Assembly: GCA_948470335.1 (NCBI GenBank) | Contig: CAOKOL010000005.1 | Location: 83,357-147,356, forward strand | Length of the DNA stretch: 64,000 bases | DNA from: an uncultured Lachnospiraceae bacterium | GTDB lineage: Bacteria > Bacillota > Clostridia > Lachnospirales > Lachnospiraceae | Reading direction: 5' to 3' | In this document: positions 62,011-64,000 of the stretch, piece by piece | How the letters are laid out: each line of letters begins with the position of its first letter | Position numbering within the stretch: the first letter of the stretch is position 1 | Notes under the pieces: model-generated | Databases searched by the model: none | Told to the model about the DNA's origin: nothing | What the model saw: the letters and a program-made list of their open reading frames with translations, nothing else | Made by a program: the position numbers and the translations under genes

Positions 62011-62154
62011 TTATCTCTTGTTGCTGTTCTGAGAATCATTCTGAGAATTCTGAGAGTTGTTCTGGGAATTCTGAGAGTGATTCTGAGAGTTGTTCTTGGT
62101 GTTCTTGCTGTTGTTCTGAGAATCCTTGCAGTTATCGCTATTATAGTTTGCCAT
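62011..62154 (-). CDS. Asn/Ser/Gln-rich 47-residue protein
   Basis: A short gene with a near-perfect AGGAGG site eight bases before the ATG at 62154 and a terminator after the stop. The protein begins MANYNSDNCKDSQ and then repeats SQN/NSQN units to NKR; it has one Cys and almost no hydrophobic residues, so it should be disordered. Its composition recalls gamma-type small acid-soluble spore proteins (Asn/Gln-rich repeats), but lacks their defining sequence, so that is only a suggestion. The strong translation and termination signals argue for a real gene. Confidence 0.75.
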   Translation of the reverse strand: MANYNSDNCKDSQNNSKNTKNNSQNHSQNSQNNSQNSQNDSQNSNKR

Positions 62155-62459
62155 TGGTAATACCTCCTGAAAATCTTGTTCTTTTTGGTTACAAGGGTAT
62201 TATGGCTAAACCTGCCGGATAATATGCATGGGTTTTTATTTTTTTGTATCATAGGATTCGGGTGTCAAAAGATAGTTTAAAAGTAAGCGACGAATAATAT
62301 ATCGTTTTTACAATTCTTTGAATCTGTGGGATAATCTTTTTAATTGGAGAAACTTCTATTCGATTCACGAAACTTTGCATTCAGGACCCGCTTACTTTCA
62401 AAGCACTCCTCTGGCCCTGGCATCATTTCTCCAAATTAACAGGAAGAGGTGAGTTCTAA

Positions 62460-62702
62460 ATGACTCAGCACCATATCAAGCGCACCGGTCAGGAATGGTT
62501 AGACCTGATACGTAACTGCTACGGCAGCGGATTGAAGGTCAGGACTTGGTGCGCACAGCATGACATTACAGTCAAAGCGTTTTATTACCATACACGACAG
62601 CTCCGGCAAAAAGGATATGCGCTCCCGCAAAGAAACGCTCCCATCACACTGGAAAAACAGGAAGTAGTCTTCATTGGCGTTTCTGATGATACGCTGTGTT
62701 AG
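62460..62702 (+). CDS. tnpA: IS66 accessory protein TnpA
   Basis: 80 residues: helix-turn-helix protein with QEWLDLIRNCYGSGLKVRTWCAQHDITVKAFYYHTRQLRQ, typical of IS66 OrfA, required with TnpB and TnpC for transposition. GGAAGAGGTGAG precedes the ATG. The gene is intact but stranded, since the transposase is gone. The tnpB frame begins just inside its 3' end. Confidence 0.85.
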   Translation: MTQHHIKRTGQEWLDLIRNCYGSGLKVRTWCAQHDITVKAFYYHTRQLRQKGYALPQRNAPITLEKQEVVFIGVSDDTLC

Positions 62703-62830
62703 GCGGTCTTTCTGGATTATCAAAAATCTATTTGATTACCGGCCGTACGGATATGCGGCTTTCGATCGATGGACTTATGGCGATAATCCGGGATACATAC
62801 ATGATGGACCCGCACCCAAACCGCCGGCCA
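62696..62830 (+). pseudogene. tnpB: IS66 tnpB fragment
   Basis: Starts at GTG overlapping the tnpA stop; SKIYLITGRTDMRLSIDGL and IIRDTYMMDP match the IS66 OrfB N-terminus. After ~42 residues similarity ends abruptly (deletion of the conserved C-terminal part), and the frame runs on in unrelated sequence to 62914. Confidence 0.7.
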
Positions 62831-62946
62831 GTTATCCACATTCCGGTGTCCCTGTCAAAATGCCCATATGCCCATTCCGGCCCCATTTGCGGGCCGTGCT
62901 GTTTTCCTTTTTAATAAAGACAGATAAGGAGGAGGACGCAGACACT

Positions 62947-63114
62947 ATGGACGAGCATACGGAACTGTCGATTGAACTTATGCGTAAAACAATTGAACAA
63001 AAGGACGAACAGATCCAAAAGCTTCGTGAGACTGTTGAGAATCTGCAGGTTACCGTCGCCAGCCTCAATGAAACCATTGTGGAATTCCGCCGGAAATTTT
63101 TTGGGGTAGGGTAA
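62947..63114 (+). pseudogene. tnpC: IS66 transposase tnpC, N-terminal fragment
   Basis: 55 residues (MDEHTELSIELMRKTIEQ..., coiled coil ending FRRKFFGVG) after a GGAGGAGG site. This is the usual IS66 TnpC N-terminus; the sequence ends exactly at the conserved FFG motif, and a stop follows. Confidence 0.75.
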
Positions 63115-63117
63115 CAA

Positions 63118-63413
63118 GGCGCGTTCCTCCAAATAGCGTTTTAGTAGCTCAAAAGAGCTGTTACGGCGATACTTCACTGTTGTCCTCGGAATGTTGCGCA
63201 GCCTTGAAATCTCGGTTTCGCTCATATCAAAGAACTAATACAGCAGGATAGTTTCGCGCTTTTCTTCCGACAAGCTCCGCAGGGCTTCGGCAAGCAGCTT
63301 TGCGGTTATCTCTTTTCCCGCAATAATGAAAGACTGTTCAGCTTCAATATCTGTTTACAAAAGCCATTAAAAGCACAACGGATTTGCCATTGGGTATGGT
63401 TCGATTCATTCAT
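63118..63413 (-). pseudogene. ICE-type sigma-70-like factor, decayed
   Basis: ATG at 63413 with GGAAGTGAG upstream begins MNESNHTQWQIRCAFNGFCK, the N-terminus of the sigma-70-like factor found in Firmicute conjugative elements. The middle (~60 codons) is deleted with a frame change, and the C-terminal part (AGKEITAKLLAEALRSLSEE, then FFDMSETEISRLRNIPRTTV and LKRYLEERA) carries an in-frame TAG at about 63232. The 3' end abuts the IS66 remnant. Confidence 0.7.
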
Positions 63414-63417
63414 GTTC

Positions 63418-63546
63418 TCACTTCCTTTCGCAGCCGCGAAAGCGGGTGATTTTTTCTGTCATGGGTAGAATTTCCCCCGGCGGTGGACGGGCTTTTTTTG
63501 ATATGTCAATGACCGTCGGATTTTGTCGATACGGTATGTGCTTCAT
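63418..63546 (-). CDS. Small basic ORF upstream of the ICE sigma factor
   Basis: 42 residues, MKHIPYRQNPTVIDISKK then a PPPGE turn and ITRFRGCERK end, stop five bases before the sigma pseudogene start. The ATG follows a strong AAAGGAGGT site lying wholly in the loop of a 7-bp hairpin. Probably a conserved small ICE gene; function not recognised. Confidence 0.5.
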   Translation of the reverse strand: MKHIPYRQNPTVIDISKKARPPPGEILPMTEKITRFRGCERK

Positions 63547-63569
63547 GGCGGCTACCTCCTTTAGCCGCC
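63547..63569 (-). promoter_or_regulatory. Hairpin presenting a Shine-Dalgarno site in its loop
   Basis: Perfect 7-bp stem GGCGGCT/AGCCGCC with the 9-base loop AAAGGAGGT; the stem ends directly at the ATG of the 42-residue gene. Confidence 0.6.
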
Positions 63570-63645
63570 GCCTTTAACATTGAAACCGCGTCATTTCTTT
63601 AAAGGACAAAAAGAAACGGCGTCTTTGATTTTTCAAAACCACCAA

Positions 63646-63858
63646 TCAGCGGTTTTTTTCTTTTCCCGCCTGTGACAGCTTTTCTTTTGAGATTGCCCTG
63701 ACTACACATGTTTTCGTTACTACCCATTGATAGTGGTCTCCCATGTAGGATGTCTGCCTCGCAAGGTCTTTTCCTATTCCCAGTTTTTTCAATCCCCATT
63801 GCCGCTTTTTCGGTACTTTCCATTGTTTCCAGATAATTACCCGCAGCCTTGTACGCAA
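63646..63858 (-). pseudogene. Group II intron reverse transcriptase/maturase, C-terminal fragment
   Basis: About 65 residues (TRLRVIIWKQWK, LKKLGIGKDLARQTSY, WVVTKTCVVRAISKEKL) match the C-terminal maturase region of intron-encoded proteins. It has no N-terminal RT domains, and the usual GLVSCLDYYL end is replaced by unrelated residues. Confidence 0.7.
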
Positions 63859-63912
63859 ATCCTATATGGACTTTCACCACAGAACACGGGCATGCCCGTC
63901 ATACTGTAAAAC

Positions 63913-63939
63913 AAAAAAGCTGCCGTATGCAGCTTTTTT
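63913..63939. terminator. Bidirectional terminator
   Basis: Perfect 11-bp inverted repeat AAAAAAGCTGC/GCAGCTTTTTT with a 5-base loop, just after the stop of the gene entering from the right edge. Confidence 0.85.
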
Positions 63940-63965
63940 GAAAATTGGTTATACAATTTAATGTT

Positions 63966-64000
63966 TCATTTTGGAAATGTTACAATAACCGTCGTGCCTT
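63966..64000 (-). CDS. C-terminal end of a probable sensor histidine kinase, rest outside window
   Basis: Only ten codons are visible, ending GTTVIVTFPK before the stop. This is the usual last strand of a HATPase domain, and the terminator follows. The call rests on this short motif alone. Confidence 0.45.
   Translation of the reverse strand, partial: GTTVIVTFPK

Larger units (their letters stand above)
62283..63117 (+). mobile_element. Decayed IS66-family insertion sequence
   Basis: The left end GTAAGCGACGAA (62283) matches IS66 inverted-repeat starts (GTAAGCG). An intact accessory gene tnpA follows, then truncated tnpB and a 55-residue start of tnpC; the rest of tnpC and the right end are missing, cut at ~63108-63117 against an ICE-type sigma-factor pseudogene. 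Together with the leader of the Asn-rich gene it fills 62155-62459, where I see no other gene. Confidence 0.75.

Noticed and set aside
1..64000. tRNA or rRNA genes
   Set aside because: I saw no cloverleaf with a GTTC-type T loop and CCA-proximal stem, and no rRNA-like sequence; a dedicated tRNA scan was not possible.

Overview
The window reads as chromosomal DNA of a spore-forming anaerobic Firmicute, most likely a gut Lachnospiraceae; I do not assign a genus. The evidence is the run holB, ricT (yaaT), trmN6-like, rsmI; sporulation-type genes (a CwlC-like amidase, YyaC, YtvI, RicT); [FeFe]-hydrogenase maturases HydE and HydF; strong Shine-Dalgarno sites with occasional TTG or GTG starts; and domains typical of Lachnospiraceae (DUF6273, DUF5711, DUF6128-like). 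Most genes lie on the minus strand.

Left part (1-16.8 kb): the end of a DUF6273 protein, an OmpR-type regulator lacking its phosphoacceptor Asp, nicotinate phosphoribosyltransferase with a long structured leader, then a four-gene operon of PP2C phosphatase, transmembrane Ser/Thr kinase, small membrane protein and a 1775-residue Ig-repeat surface protein. Next comes a Zn/Cd-type P1B ATPase with a very His-rich N-terminus and an ArsR-like operator, and a GT2 glycosyltransferase.

Surface-glycan block (16.8-34.3 kb): four paralogous large GT-C/YfhO-like membrane proteins (three in one operon, the fourth beyond a divergent CwlC-like amidase), two PMT-type glycosyltransferases, a GtrII-like protein, a DUF4261 protein and a Wzz-like protein fused to what looks like a degenerate BY-kinase domain. 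Together these suggest synthesis or decoration of a cell-surface glycan from lipid-linked sugars.

Central part (34.5-50 kb): housekeeping rsmI/trmN6/ricT/holB, an exonuclease, hydE-hydF, a phosphorelay operon (hybrid kinase, response regulator, CheX, CheY) without visible chemoreceptors, a YtvI-like permease and an OmpR-type two-component pair.

Right part (50-61.7 kb): a four-gene cluster (DUF6128-like, YyaC, a LysM protein with an apparently inactive MPN/JAMM fold, DUF5711), purine genes purC and purB, a phosphodiesterase with RdgB, a secreted papain-like protease and a THUMP rRNA methyltransferase. The last 2 kb is a mobile-element graveyard: a decayed IS66, an ICE-type sigma factor pseudogene and a group II intron maturase fragment.

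The most novel signal is a ~105-bp structured repeat between co-directional genes at four loci, always in the same orientation relative to transcription and with compensatory base changes in its predicted stems. It looks like an undescribed mobile or intercistronic RNA element. A second, unrelated 144-bp element with 11-bp terminal inverted repeats and two perfect internal hairpins lies at 46.3 kb.
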